From Piromyces finnis (lineage: Eukaryota > Neocallimastigomycota > Neocallimastigomycetes > Neocallimastigales > Neocallimastigaceae): a stretch of 64,000 nt of DNA. The notes beneath the pieces were generated by a model. That model was not told the origin of the DNA and did not search any database. It saw only the letters and a program-made list of their open reading frames with translations. The stretch is taken from the NCBI GenBank assembly GCA_002104945.1, contig MCFH01000090.1, positions 1 through 64,000 of the forward strand, in the 5' to 3' direction. Within the stretch, counting starts at the first letter, position 1, and each line of letters begins with the position of its first letter. This document shows, piece after piece, positions 18,714 to 30,811 of the stretch. A program made the position numbers and the translations under genes.

Positions 18714-18796
18714 CTGCCCTGAACTAATTATTTTAATTAGTAAATATGTTCCCCAATTTACTGCCCTGAATTAATTATTTTAATTAGTTCAGGGCA
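18714..18796. repeat. 47-bp partial duplication ending in a 16-bp-stem hairpin
   Basis: CTGCCCTGAA(C/T)TAATTATTTTAATTAG occurs at 18714 and again at 18761. The second copy continues into TTCAGGGCA, forming an inverted repeat TGCCCTGAATTAATTA / TAATTAGTTCAGGGCA (18762-18796) with one mismatch and a 3-nt loop. The GC-containing ends are unusual for this DNA and may be a remnant terminal inverted repeat. Confidence 0.8.
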
Positions 18797-19226
18797 AACG
18801 TGTTTATTTTATGGCTTGTTTTTATATTAAACAATATTGGTATTTTTATAAAGATACAATTTATTAAAATAAATTAAACTTCTAATAATATTTACACAGA
18901 ATGATTTTATGCCATTTTCCTTTAAATTATAAAAAATAATAATTAATAGATTTGATAACTATATCATTATTTATATTATTAAATAAACAAAGAAAATATA
19001 TATTTTGTGAATATTGATAGATAAACTTAGAAAATTCAAATGGTAAATATAATTTCTTTTAGAATATTATTATAAATTATAATTGTATAATTGTAAAAAA
19101 TTATAAAAATCAAATATAATTTTATATATGTTTGTTAATTTTTTTATATTAAAAAAAAAAATAAATATAAATCATTTTAATTCTAATTAATAATATTTTA
19201 TAAAAAAAAATAACTTCTATGTTAAT

Positions 19227-19276
19227 AATATATGAAATCTTAAAGATATACAAATATCTTTAAGATTTCATATATT
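19227..19276. repeat. Perfect 23-bp-arm hairpin
   Basis: Arms 19227-19249 and 19254-19276 are exact reverse complements with core TGAAATCTTAAAGATAT and a 4-nt ACAA loop. No flanking gene end is near, so a transcription terminator role is unlikely; it could be a small MITE remnant. Confidence 0.85.
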
Positions 19277-20171
19277 TATTTTTAAGCCATACTAATTATA
19301 TATAAATGTAACATTCCGTCTTTGTAAAGTTTTAATAATTAACAAACTGTAAATATTCTTTTAAATTTTATTATAAACATTATTAAATAGCAAAATGTAA
19401 ATTATAGTAATTGTTAATTAAATCAGCTATGAAAATTTAAAATAAAAAAAAAATTTTCTTTCTTATATACAATTTGTGGCTTGTTTCTAGACCACAAATA
19501 TTTAATACATTTACATTAATTCAATACAAATACATAAATTGATAGGCTTGTAAAACAATGTAGTAAATTAATAATATAAATTTAATTTAAATCTTTTGTT
19601 AATAATTTTTAATTAGTTTGATTTAATTTATTAAAATAAATTAAAATAAATAAATGATATAACACTATTCTAATTTTTAGGGGGGAACTTTATTTATTAA
19701 TGTTTTTTTATATTAATTTTATTAAATATAAATTTGGCTATAAATTAACATATAAATTAACAAGAAGCAAAGAATTAATTACATGAAATAATAATACATT
19801 TATATATCTTTTAATAATTATAAACTATGTTTTGTTTGTTTAATAAATATATAATAACTAGTATATAAAGTATAAAAATATTTATTAAAGTATAATAAAA
19901 ATATAATAAAATATAAAATATAAAATATTATAAATAAAAATAATAAAAGAAATTATTTACATAACATAAAATTATAACATAATTTTATGTTTTATTATTT
20001 AAATTAATAAAATAAATTTATGTTATCACTTAAATTTATTTTATCTTGTGAAGTCATTTACTCCTCAATTGCTTTTAGTCACGTTATTTCATTACCCATT
20101 TTAATTTATTTTATATAATTATTAATAAAATATTTTTAAAAAAAAAAAGTTGTTTAGTTCCTAGAAAGTAA

Positions 20172-20333
20172 TATTTTGGTTAGAAGTTCCGCTATTACCG
20201 TCAAGAATGGTGTTCTTTCGTAAGTGCCCGATTGATTCTGACACTTGCAAAGTTCTTTCCATTCCCTTGAATTGGAATTGATATTCTTAAAACTTCATAG
20301 GATTGTGACTCTTCATATACTCACAATTTGTTT

Positions 20334-20335
<2 letters not shown>
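20172..20335 (-). mobile_element. Older, internally deleted LINE remnant (left part)
   Basis: Positions 20173-20296 match the LINE 3' coding region at 20753-20873 in the same orientation with scattered differences. The next bases (20297-20335) match the middle of the LINE (about 23316-23355) instead. The remnant therefore lacks about 2.45 kb internally. Its continuation is found on the far side of the younger LINE at 25940 onward, showing it was the insertion target. Confidence 0.85.
20323..20335. repeat. LINE target-site duplication, left copy
   Basis: ACAATTTGTTTAA lies directly next to the minus-strand poly(A) tail of the LINE. The identical 13 bp occur at 25940-25952 at the other end. 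Confidence 0.85.
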
Positions 20336-20375
<40 letters not shown>

Positions 20376-20612
20376 GGCATCAAATATTTTAAACTTTATT
20401 ATTAATTTAATTAAAATTATAATACATGTAATAAAAAAATTAAAATTAAAATAAAAATAAAAAAAAATATGTTTAAATAAACACAAATGAATAAAAATTG
20501 GGTATAATGTATTCTAGTAATTTTAATTAAAGTAAGAAAGCCACTATCATACTAAAGTATAATAATTGTATTTGACTTCCAATGGGACACCGAGCCAAAG
20601 ATCAAAATTTTG

Positions 20613-21353
20613 TCATGGAACAAAATTATGATCTCCATTGGTTGCGCTGGCCCTCCTGGCCTGTCTTACTGTTTCTTCAGCATTGACGCTCTTGGATGTT
20701 GCTTCAAACCTTTTGAACATTGACCATTGCTGGCCAATAGCAAAAGGCATGATTTTGGTTAGAAGTTCCGCGGTTACCGTCAAGAATGGTGTTCCTTCGT
20801 TAGTACCAGATTGAATCTGACGCTTACAAAGTTCTTTCCATTCCCTTGAATTGTAATTAATATTGTTAAAACTTCTTCCCCCAAGAAGGAATTTAAATAT
20901 TTTACTGCACACACTAGAATAATCATACACATTAATATTCACCGGATTATTAGAACTATTACTATCATTAACTAAATTACTATCTAAATTAGAATTATTA
21001 TCTTCACTATTGCTATCATTACTAATATTATTATTTCTATTATTGTTATTATTACTATTGTTATTATTACTATTTCTATTACTACTATTGTTATTATTAC
21101 TATTGTTACTATTACTATTGTTACTATTACTATTGTTACTATTACTATTAATGTTATTACTATCTCTACTGATATTATCAATTTCATTATTATTGATAGG
21201 ACTATTGGAATTACGTTGACTGAAAAAATTTAATAGCTGGACTATGGAATCATAATGTTTAATACGGATATCTCTAAATGTTGGACAATCTAATAACCAA
21301 TGTTTAATACTTTGATCTCCACACTTGCAACATGGACAGTAGTTATAGGACAA
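20613..21353 (-). pseudogene. C-terminal zinc-knuckle part of the LINE polyprotein, out of frame
   Basis: The frame opens with CPCCKCGDQS...HWLLDCP, the Cys/His knuckle that follows the RT domain in many LINEs. An Asn/Ser-rich low-complexity stretch follows (about residues 55-125), driven by an ATT/ACT-type repeat in the DNA, then a conserved-looking tail ending GDHNFVP. It has no proper start codon. It is most simply the end of the upstream RT protein, separated by the TGA stop at 21404 and a one-base frame change near the residues VDPVC, around 21357. I infer decay rather than a separate gene. Confidence 0.75.
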
Positions 21354-21403
21354 ACTGGATCAACAAATTTAGCAGCTTTGGCAACTCTAGCATCCAACTT
21401 GTA

Positions 21404-24400
21404 TCAGCTTCTTGCTTTCAAGAGCCAGTAGAAGCCATAGGCAAACTCTGGGTACTCATAACATAATTTAATAAAATCTTTAGTTTCAATAAATTTATTA
21501 TCATCATAATATTGCGCTTTGATTGAATTTCCTTTGAGATCTTTCCAATAAAAGTTTTTAACTGCTTTAACATCTCCATGTTTCTTTAGTTTTTTATCAA
21601 GTGTCCTACTTGATTTGCACCACGTGTATTTTCTAAATTTAGGAATGTAATTGACAAGGTATGAGATAATACAATTCGAGTTTTTCCATTTGTTAAAACA
21701 TCTAACCTGAGCTAACGCACATTTGGCTGACAATGGAGGAATATTCAAATCTTTTGAGATAGAGTATAAAGATATAAACGATACAGCTTTATGAACTCCG
21801 GCAACCCATCGTATTCCTTTGTTAACATGCTTCTGAGCAATCCTAGACCTAGCTTTGTTGGATCCAAGTAATGGTGCAAAGTATGAAACTCTGCTAATCA
21901 CTTGTGAGTTAAGTACTAGTTTTTTGAAAGGAATAGGAATATTAGGATTTCTTAAGAATTTACTGACTGAGAAAAGTCCTTTCAAAACCTTGTTATTAAG
22001 AGCTTTAATAACTGGTTTAAGGGACAGATTCTTATCAAATGGAACACCAAGATAAGTATAACAATCAGTAGTTGGAATGGGTTGTCCTGCTAAGTAAAAT
22101 GTTGGATCTCTCTTGTTCTGATTTTCTATTGATTCAGGACGAATCACCATCGTTGAACATTTCTGGATACCAAATTCCATTTCATTATACAAGGCCCAAT
22201 CATTAACTCTTCTAAGCATCTTTTTTAAGTATCCTCTTGTTGGAGCACAAATAACTATATCATCTGCAAAAAGTCCACCACAGCATCGAGTGTCACCTAA
22301 ACTGACTCCAAGATCTTCGCACTCTTTAAATATATCATTAATAAAGAGATTAAAGAGAATAGGAGAAAGAGGGCAACCTTGACGGACTCCTTTCTTCACA
22401 TCAAAAGATTTCGAGAATTGTCCATCTAATTTGACATTAGCCTTAGATGTTAAATATAAATTTTTTATGAATTGTAAACTCTTACCTCGGATTCCTAAAC
22501 AATCTAATTTATGGAGAATATTACCGATTGGGACTGAATCGTATGCTTTCCTGAGATCTAAAAAGGCCAAATATGTCTCTTTATTATCTAATTGACGTCT
22601 ACGGCATATTTCTTGGATTGAAATGAAAAGACTGATACTTTCTTCCTTTTTTCGAAAACCAAATTGTTCAGGTCTAATGAAATTATTCTTTAAACCATAT
22701 TCTGAGATTCTAGTGGTGACAATTTTGGAAATCAACTTAATACCATTATTGATAAGTGATATACCTCGATAGTTATCACAATCTGTCAAATCTCCCTTCT
22801 TAGGAATAGAAACAATACTGGATTCATTCCATGAGTTGGGGAAGTCTCCATCCCAAATACGGTTGAATAATTTAAGAATAAAATTTAAACCATGAGCATC
22901 ATTATCTGAAGTGGTATTACCAGAAGAAATATTATCTGTAACATTATTAGAATCATTACTTGATGGAATTAATGCTTTGTAAAATTCAATTGGAATACCA
23001 TCCGGACCTGATGCTTTATAATTTGGAGTAGAGAGGATAGCTGACTTGACTTCATCAATACTAATATCTTGGTTGATATCCCACTCATCAAGCATAGGAA
23101 GTGAAAAACGTTTATTCATTGGTTCTTCATACCAATGCTCTAAATCAAGACTTATACCACTTGGATCTGATGCAAGGTTTTCGAAATGATCATGCCACAC
23201 TTCTAGTTGTTCTTCTGTAGCAACAACTAATTCTCCATTTTTATTTTTAATTGGTTGAGCAATAAAGAAAGAATCTTTTCCAATTTTTGCAGTTTTCTTG
23301 ATCCATTTCCAGGCCTTCTTAGGATTATGACTCTTCATATACTCACATCCTGTTTTAATCCAATGAAGATATTCTTGTTTCCTAAATTCATTACATCTTT
23401 TGTGGATGTAATCAATGAGCTTACGGTAGATTTTAATTCTTTTAATAAATTCATCTATATCATAAATTCTTTCTTTTTTAAATCTCTTATACAACTTCAT
23501 TTTGATTTTTTGAAGATTAAAAATTTGTTGTGAAATATGAAATGAAGACTTTATAACATTATTTGCTGAGGTAATACTGAGCTCGTCTGCAATTGAAAAA
23601 GCAGTTGAAGTAAACTCTTTGGAAAGTTCATCTGTAGAAACATTAGGATCGTTGAATTTTGCTGAAAGTATTTGGAATTTATTATGACTGAGAATAGATT
23701 CCTTTTCCTCAATACATTTTAATCTATTCCATTTCAGAATTTTCTTAGGAACATTAAAGTCATTAGAAAAATCTTCCATAGGAATAATTTTACCATTAAT
23801 AAGAAGTGGCTTATGGTCTGATACAGGATAAAAATTATTTATAAATGATCCTGAGTGAATAAGATCTTTCATCTTCGAATTGATAAGAGCATGGTCAATG
23901 TCGGAAGATTGATCACCTCGAGTCCAAGAGATAGTCGACCCTCTAAGCGGAAGAATTTCCCAATCTCCTAATCCATTAGTTGATAACCAGTTGGATAATT
24001 TTACTTTAGACATATTAAAATCACCAACAAGAATCGATGGATGGGATGAATGAGTTTGTAACCACAAGCGAACTTCTAACTTTGCATGATCAACATAGAT
24101 GTTGTGATGACTATGAGGCATATAAACATTTCCAATCGAGCATTTGAATCTATTCCAAAGACTAAAAGTATAAATAGAAATAATATACTTTCCAGAGAAG
24201 TTTTCAAGTGAGGCTTGACACGAATTGTGAAAACCTAAATATAAACCTCTCATTCCCGGAACTGATTCTTCAGCTTTCTTGAAAAAGTGTCTATAGTTTC
24301 GCAAAGTAACACGACAAAGATAATCTGTATTCGAACCAGAACCATTACCAGTTTCTTGGAAACATAAGAATAATGGTTTGAAAATAGCTGTGAAATAGCT

Positions 24401-25168
24401 AATACTATCTCTCTTTTCGTGATTCCACCCATTGGTGTTCCAACTAAGACAAAAAGAAAAGTTATCAGGCTTGTTGGATGAGGAAGAATCGTTGCTATTA
24501 TTATTATTATTAAAGTCATCGTTATTAATGGATGATGCATCAGAGGAATAAGTAGAACTATTACTAGATGGCTGTGAAACTGAAGAACTATCAACTATTG
24601 AACTGTTATCAGAGTTGATAGAACTATTAGAATTAATTGTTGAATGTTGAGATTGAAATTGTGTTTGCTGTAGATCTGGAATATTTTCATGATGGGAAAC
24701 TTGTTGAAGATCTTGTTGAAGATCTTGTTGAAGATCGGATTGTTGATGAGATTGTTGAACTGATTGTTGAAATGATTGTTGAATAGAATGTTGATGTTTA
24801 TTAGAAACTAAAATTTTACGTTTGAGAGTGGAAAAAGTGTATTTGTGATTCCTTCTACTACGAGCTGAAAAGGAAATTGAGGTAACTGAAAGTTTCTTCT
24901 TTAACATGTGTAAGATTTTAATACAATCTTTTGATGAACCATGAACCTTGACTAAGAAAAAGTGATCATTGAAAGTTTGAAAATATTTAACACTAATAAC
25001 TGAATTAAATTTATCTTCTAGAATAACCTCGAGTTTTTCCCATAGCATATTTACTGACCATGATCGAATACCACGGATAAAGAAGGAGCGAATATCATCT
25101 AAGGGGATACCATAAGACCGGGTACCACGTCTGATATAATTCTTATCTTTAATATAAAGGACTGACAT
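21404..25168 (-). CDS. LINE endonuclease/reverse transcriptase protein
   Basis: The frame is 1254 aa. Residues 1-110 are an unrecognised N-terminal domain, followed by a Gln-rich repeat (QQS, DLQQ units) and a Ser/Asn-rich linker to about 230. Residues about 235-465 form an APE-like endonuclease (WNTNG, QET, GDFNMS, IDHALI, SDHKPL) that nicks target DNA. Residues about 690-1010 form the reverse transcriptase, with SGPDGIP, DNYRGISL, FLDLRKAYDSV, GVRQGCPLSP and the catalytic FADD. The RT then primes copying from the nick. The protein stops at TGA soon after WLLKARS, before its zinc knuckle, which lies in another frame downstream. Catalytic residues look intact, so the copy is young, but it is C-terminally truncated. 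Confidence 0.93.
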   Translation of the reverse strand: MSVLYIKDKNYIRRGTRSYGIPLDDIRSFFIRGIRSWSVNMLWEKLEVILEDKFNSVISVKYFQTFNDHFFLVKVHGSSKDCIKILHMLKKKLSVTSISFSARSRRNHKYTFSTLKRKILVSNKHQHSIQQSFQQSVQQSHQQSDLQQDLQQDLQQVSHHENIPDLQQTQFQSQHSTINSNSSINSDNSSIVDSSSVSQPSSNSSTYSSDASSINNDDFNNNNNSNDSSSSNKPDNFSFCLSWNTNGWNHEKRDSISYFTAIFKPLFLCFQETGNGSGSNTDYLCRVTLRNYRHFFKKAEESVPGMRGLYLGFHNSCQASLENFSGKYIISIYTFSLWNRFKCSIGNVYMPHSHHNIYVDHAKLEVRLWLQTHSSHPSILVGDFNMSKVKLSNWLSTNGLGDWEILPLRGSTISWTRGDQSSDIDHALINSKMKDLIHSGSFINNFYPVSDHKPLLINGKIIPMEDFSNDFNVPKKILKWNRLKCIEEKESILSHNKFQILSAKFNDPNVSTDELSKEFTSTAFSIADELSITSANNVIKSSFHISQQIFNLQKIKMKLYKRFKKERIYDIDEFIKRIKIYRKLIDYIHKRCNEFRKQEYLHWIKTGCEYMKSHNPKKAWKWIKKTAKIGKDSFFIAQPIKNKNGELVVATEEQLEVWHDHFENLASDPSGISLDLEHWYEEPMNKRFSLPMLDEWDINQDISIDEVKSAILSTPNYKASGPDGIPIEFYKALIPSSNDSNNVTDNISSGNTTSDNDAHGLNFILKLFNRIWDGDFPNSWNESSIVSIPKKGDLTDCDNYRGISLINNGIKLISKIVTTRISEYGLKNNFIRPEQFGFRKKEESISLFISIQEICRRRQLDNKETYLAFLDLRKAYDSVPIGNILHKLDCLGIRGKSLQFIKNLYLTSKANVKLDGQFSKSFDVKKGVRQGCPLSPILFNLFINDIFKECEDLGVSLGDTRCCGGLFADDIVICAPTRGYLKKMLRRVNDWALYNEMEFGIQKCSTMVIRPESIENQNKRDPTFYLAGQPIPTTDCYTYLGVPFDKNLSLKPVIKALNNKVLKGLFSVSKFLRNPNIPIPFKKLVLNSQVISRVSYFAPLLGSNKARSRIAQKHVNKGIRWVAGVHKAVSFISLYSISKDLNIPPLSAKCALAQVRCFNKWKNSNCIISYLVNYIPKFRKYTWCKSSRTLDKKLKKHGDVKAVKNFYWKDLKGNSIKAQYYDDNKFIETKDFIKLCYEYPEFAYGFYWLLKARS

Positions 25169-25939
25169 GATAATAAATTCTAATTAAAAAATATTGAATA
25201 TAAAATAAATACTAATAAAAATTACAAATATAACGTATATGGAAAAAAATCTGTCTCTCTCTCTCTTCTTAAAAGTACTGGATAGTACAAAAATTGTTAC
25301 GATGCTTTGTTTAAAGTTTCTTTTTTTTTTTGAATTCTAGTTGTAAATTTTCTTTAAAAATTCTAGTTTTGGTTTGTTGTTAGTAAATTCGATTCGCTTT
25401 TTGACACTAAAATTGTTTGACTTTACTTTTCATTAAATATTTAAATTGGTAAAAAATTTGAATCAAGAATGTCGACACCAGAAAGCTTGTGAATAGTATT
25501 TTTACATGATGTAGAGTGAATCAGTCTCTTACAAGAAACAATACAACAATAGCTACATGAATATAAAAATACAATGCAAATGCTAAAGTTGACTACATTG
25601 GATTCTTACAAGAGAAGAGTAGTACTACATGAACACATGAATAAAAGAAAAAATACAGCAACAAAATGTATTACTCTTCTAATTAAATACTATACAAACT
25701 TACCTGAGTATCAAACATTCAACTTATTCATCAAATACTTAAATTCGATGAATAAAATGTTTTTTAATCGCTCAGTACCATGAGTTTAGTCCTAATAATT
25801 TTCCCTTAAAGACTAACCAAGCATCCATTGCGCAATGCTTGGATTTAATTCTTTCTACTCTCTCAGTACCATGAGCATGAGTAGACCCCCTTGAGAAACT
25901 ACATTTATTAAATAAATGAAGGCACGTTCCCAAGAGGGA
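25169..25939 (-). promoter_or_regulatory. LINE 5' UTR with internal hairpins
   Basis: This 771-bp leader carries the likely internal promoter. It contains a hairpin exactly at the element's 5' end (GTTCCC-AAGA-GGGAAC, 25926-25941), an 8-bp-stem hairpin CCAAGCAT...ATGCTTGG (25817-25842), and CTCAGTACCATGAG occurring twice about 90 bp apart. A short plus-strand open frame (25574-25783) has no support as a gene. Confidence 0.6.
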
Positions 25940-25985
25940 ACAATTTGTTTAAATCCAATGAAGATAATCTTAGTTGAAATAGAAA
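25940..25985 (-). mobile_element. Older LINE remnant (right part) with target-site duplication
   Basis: ACAATTTGTTTAA (25940-25952) is the right-hand target-site copy. It runs into ATCCAATGAAGATA, which matches the LINE interior near 23357, exactly where the left part of the remnant leaves off. Similarity fades by about 25985. Confidence 0.8.
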
Positions 25986-26615
25986 TTTCATTTCTATATA
26001 TAATAATATAATTACTAAAAAATACTACAACCTTATTATTGAAATTATTTAATAAATATATATGTTTTTTTTAAAAATCTGTCATACGTTTTATTATTCT
26101 TTAATCAATATCATTGATTACTCTCTATTATTTCATAAAAAATTCATCAATTATGATACATTTTATTAAATAATTTAAGTTTTATTTATAATTATTAATA
26201 GATATCATTTTAATAATAACTATTAGAATGAAAAAATAGAAAATTTAAAAACACTAATAATGAAAAAATTTAAAAATACTATTTATATTATTTTAATATT
26301 ATTTCTCAAAATTTTCATTTTATTTATGAATTCTTAATAATTAAACTATTGTAAATGTATATACAAAATATATAAATGTTATATATAATAGATATTAGAT
26401 TTAATTAAAAATTATTAATAATTACTTATTTTAAAATATATAATTTAAATAAATAATCACTGCTCTCTTTTTTATGGTATTGTTAGTAAACGATAACTTT
26501 AATATAATTAATTTGATTATAATTAATTATTGGTATATTATAGATTTAACATATAATATACATGTATTATTACAAAATTTTCCCCTTTTTTTAAAAAATA
26601 CATTTTCCTATATAT
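25986..26615. other. Intergenic spacer
   Basis: AT-rich spacer between the LINE insertion and the 3' end of CotH gene 1. I see no gene or notable repeat in it. Confidence 0.7.
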
Positions 26616-28636
26616 CTAATAGAATAAAATAATACTTAAAAGCATAGTGAATAAAACAAACATTGTTGAAATATTATTATTAGTTATTGTACCACTTTCA
26701 CTGTTAGAATTTTGCATATTACTCTCATTTGGATTACTTGTTAATCCATTATTAGATATAGTGCCATTTTCTGTTGAATCATTTTGATCATTAGTTGTTA
26801 ATTGATTATCTGAAACCGAATAAAAGTTGCATATCATATTAAACTGTTTACAAACAGTATCAGAAATTACTTTGGTCCAATCCATAATACCGTAAGAAGA
26901 GGATACACCAACTTCAATTCCTTCAACAAAATCATTATATGTAAAATGATAGGTTCCTTCAGTACCTTTATGTAAACGAGTTAGCGAAGTATCCCATTTC
27001 ATTTCTTCATCTAAACGTTCCTTATAACCTTCTACTTTTCTTCCTAAAGCTACTGGATTGAAAATATTATTAACAATAGACTTTAGGTGCTTTTCAAATA
27101 ACTCCTTAGTTGGACAAGTCTCTAAACCCTCACAGCCAATTAATTTATCAATAATCACACGAGTACCTGGTTCAGCCTCTTCATTTAAATTGATTTTTTT
27201 CCAATATTCAGCACCTTTACCAACAAATTCAGTATATTTCTTTGTAGGGAATGTTTCTGGTTCAAAATTATCACTCATACCAACACTCCATGTTTGATCA
27301 AAATCTTGATCAACAAAGTAATACTTATATTTAGAATAGTTATATTGAGTACCAATAGTTTCTTCAGCAGGATGATAAGTAATAAAATTTGAAGTAAGGA
27401 ACCAGTATGAATCCCAATGACCAGCAAGATATTCAAGAGCCATAGCTTTCAAAAGTGAGTTTAAATCAAGCCAATTTTCATCAAAATCTTTAATTTGATC
27501 TTCATTAGTAATATCCATATCTACAAGTTTTCTTGTCATCTCCTTTAAATCGATTTTAAGATCTGTTTCAATACTAGATTGGAATGCTGCTAAATGGTGT
27601 GGATCATCAGGATTGAAATCGGCCCCAGTAGAACAATCATAGATTGGGGATAATTCATAATTATTAATAGAACCATCTGAATTACCATAAAAAGTTGTTT
27701 TTATGAAACTTTCAGTTGTTGCATCTTCTTGTAAAACATAAAGACCAATGCCAGTACCATCCTTGAGATAAACACGAGCCGCAACAGATTCTTGAGCTGG
27801 ATTACCAATAGCATGGGCAATATCACAATATAATATTTGACGAAATAGTGTTGGATCATAAGAACTTGGTCTAAACTTAAAAACATTTCTGTTATACATA
27901 TTGTCATTATCTCTTAATTCAACTCTAAATTGAAATTTATCTTCTTCACCATTTTTACTTGAAGTTCTAACATTCTTTTTAATATAATAATAATATTATT
28001 ATTATATATTTATTATTTTTTTTAAAAATAAAATTCTTAATAATATAAATATTATTATTAATAAAACTTACATTAAAAACATGTACACTATCCTTCAAAA
28101 TAAAAGTTATCTTATTAAAATTATTACCACCAGCATTAATAAAGTATTCTTTATCAGTATCAACTATAACAATTGGAACATAAGATGGGTCAAAAACCTC
28201 GGTTCTACCAATAGTTCTACTCCATGGTTCACTATCTGGGTAAGTAAATTCTGGCATATCATAAATTGTTAAAGCACGACCAAAAAGTTCATTATGTGTA
28301 GTATTACCAAAAAGTGTACGTTCTACATCTTCAACCCCACCACATATATACTTGTACCTAAATCATTAAAAAAAATAAAAATCACATAAATTAAATAAAA
28401 AAAATAATAAAAATATTATGATAATTATGAATTTTTTATCATTATATTTACTTTGAGTTTATAGGAACATCAACCGAAGCTTTATAAATATTTGAACAAT
28501 CTGAACTTGGTGCCATAGGATAAATTGTTCCATCGATGCTCAACTGACAACTTCCATTGAAAGAAACAATTGAGAATTCTGCTGCCATTATTTTTGATAT
28601 TAAACCTAATATATATAACCTTTCCTTAAAATTCAT
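26616..28636 (-). CDS. CotH-kinase-domain surface protein 1, probably GPI-anchored
   Basis: Three exons (28636-28452, 28357-28072, 27974-26616) give 609 aa. Introns are 94 and 97 nt with donors GTAAAT and GTAAGT and acceptors TTTAG and AAAAAG; phases 2 and 0 fit exactly. The N-terminus is a signal peptide (to about residue 20). The CotH region includes GRALTIYDMPEF, FRPSSYDP, AHAIGNPA, LGLYVLQE-like GIGLYVLQE, LAGHWDSYWF and the acidic motif VDQDFDQTW. CotH relatives are protein kinases on spore coats, surface adhesins of Mucorales, and abundant (some dockerin-bearing) proteins of gut fungi. A Ser/Asn/Thr-rich stretch precedes a hydrophobic C-terminus, fitting a GPI anchor at the cell surface. 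No dockerin is present. The substrate is unknown. Exons 1 and 2 have exactly the same lengths as those of gene 2 at 47.5 kb. Confidence 0.93.

Positions 28637-30811
<2,175 letters not shown>

Larger units (their letters stand above)
18115..20171. other. Gene-free spacer with two hairpins
   Basis: No gene is seen. It includes the ABCA promoter side (18115 onward) and two strong inverted repeats (18714-18796 and 19227-19276), listed separately. The rest is AT-rich, non-coding sequence. Confidence 0.7.
20336..25939 (-). mobile_element. APE-type non-LTR retrotransposon (LINE), 5.6 kb
   Basis: The element reads on the minus strand: a 5' UTR (25939-25169), a 1254-aa endonuclease/RT frame, a displaced zinc-knuckle frame, a 3' UTR (20612-20373) and a 37-nt poly(A) tail (20372-20336, seen as T on the plus strand). 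Identical 13-bp repeats ACAATTTGTTTAA flank it. When the element is removed, the flanks join into a continuous, older fragment of the same LINE family. This defines both ends, so the copy is probably full length at its 5' end, although its coding region is damaged. Confidence 0.9.

Noticed and set aside
25306-25314. TTTGTTTAA as a 9-bp LINE target-site duplication
   Set aside because: A longer 13-bp match at 25940-25952, whose outer flank continues the older LINE remnant, is clearly the true right end.
25574-25783. 69-residue plus-strand frame in the LINE leader
   Set aside because: It runs antisense within the element's 5' UTR and has no recognisable features.
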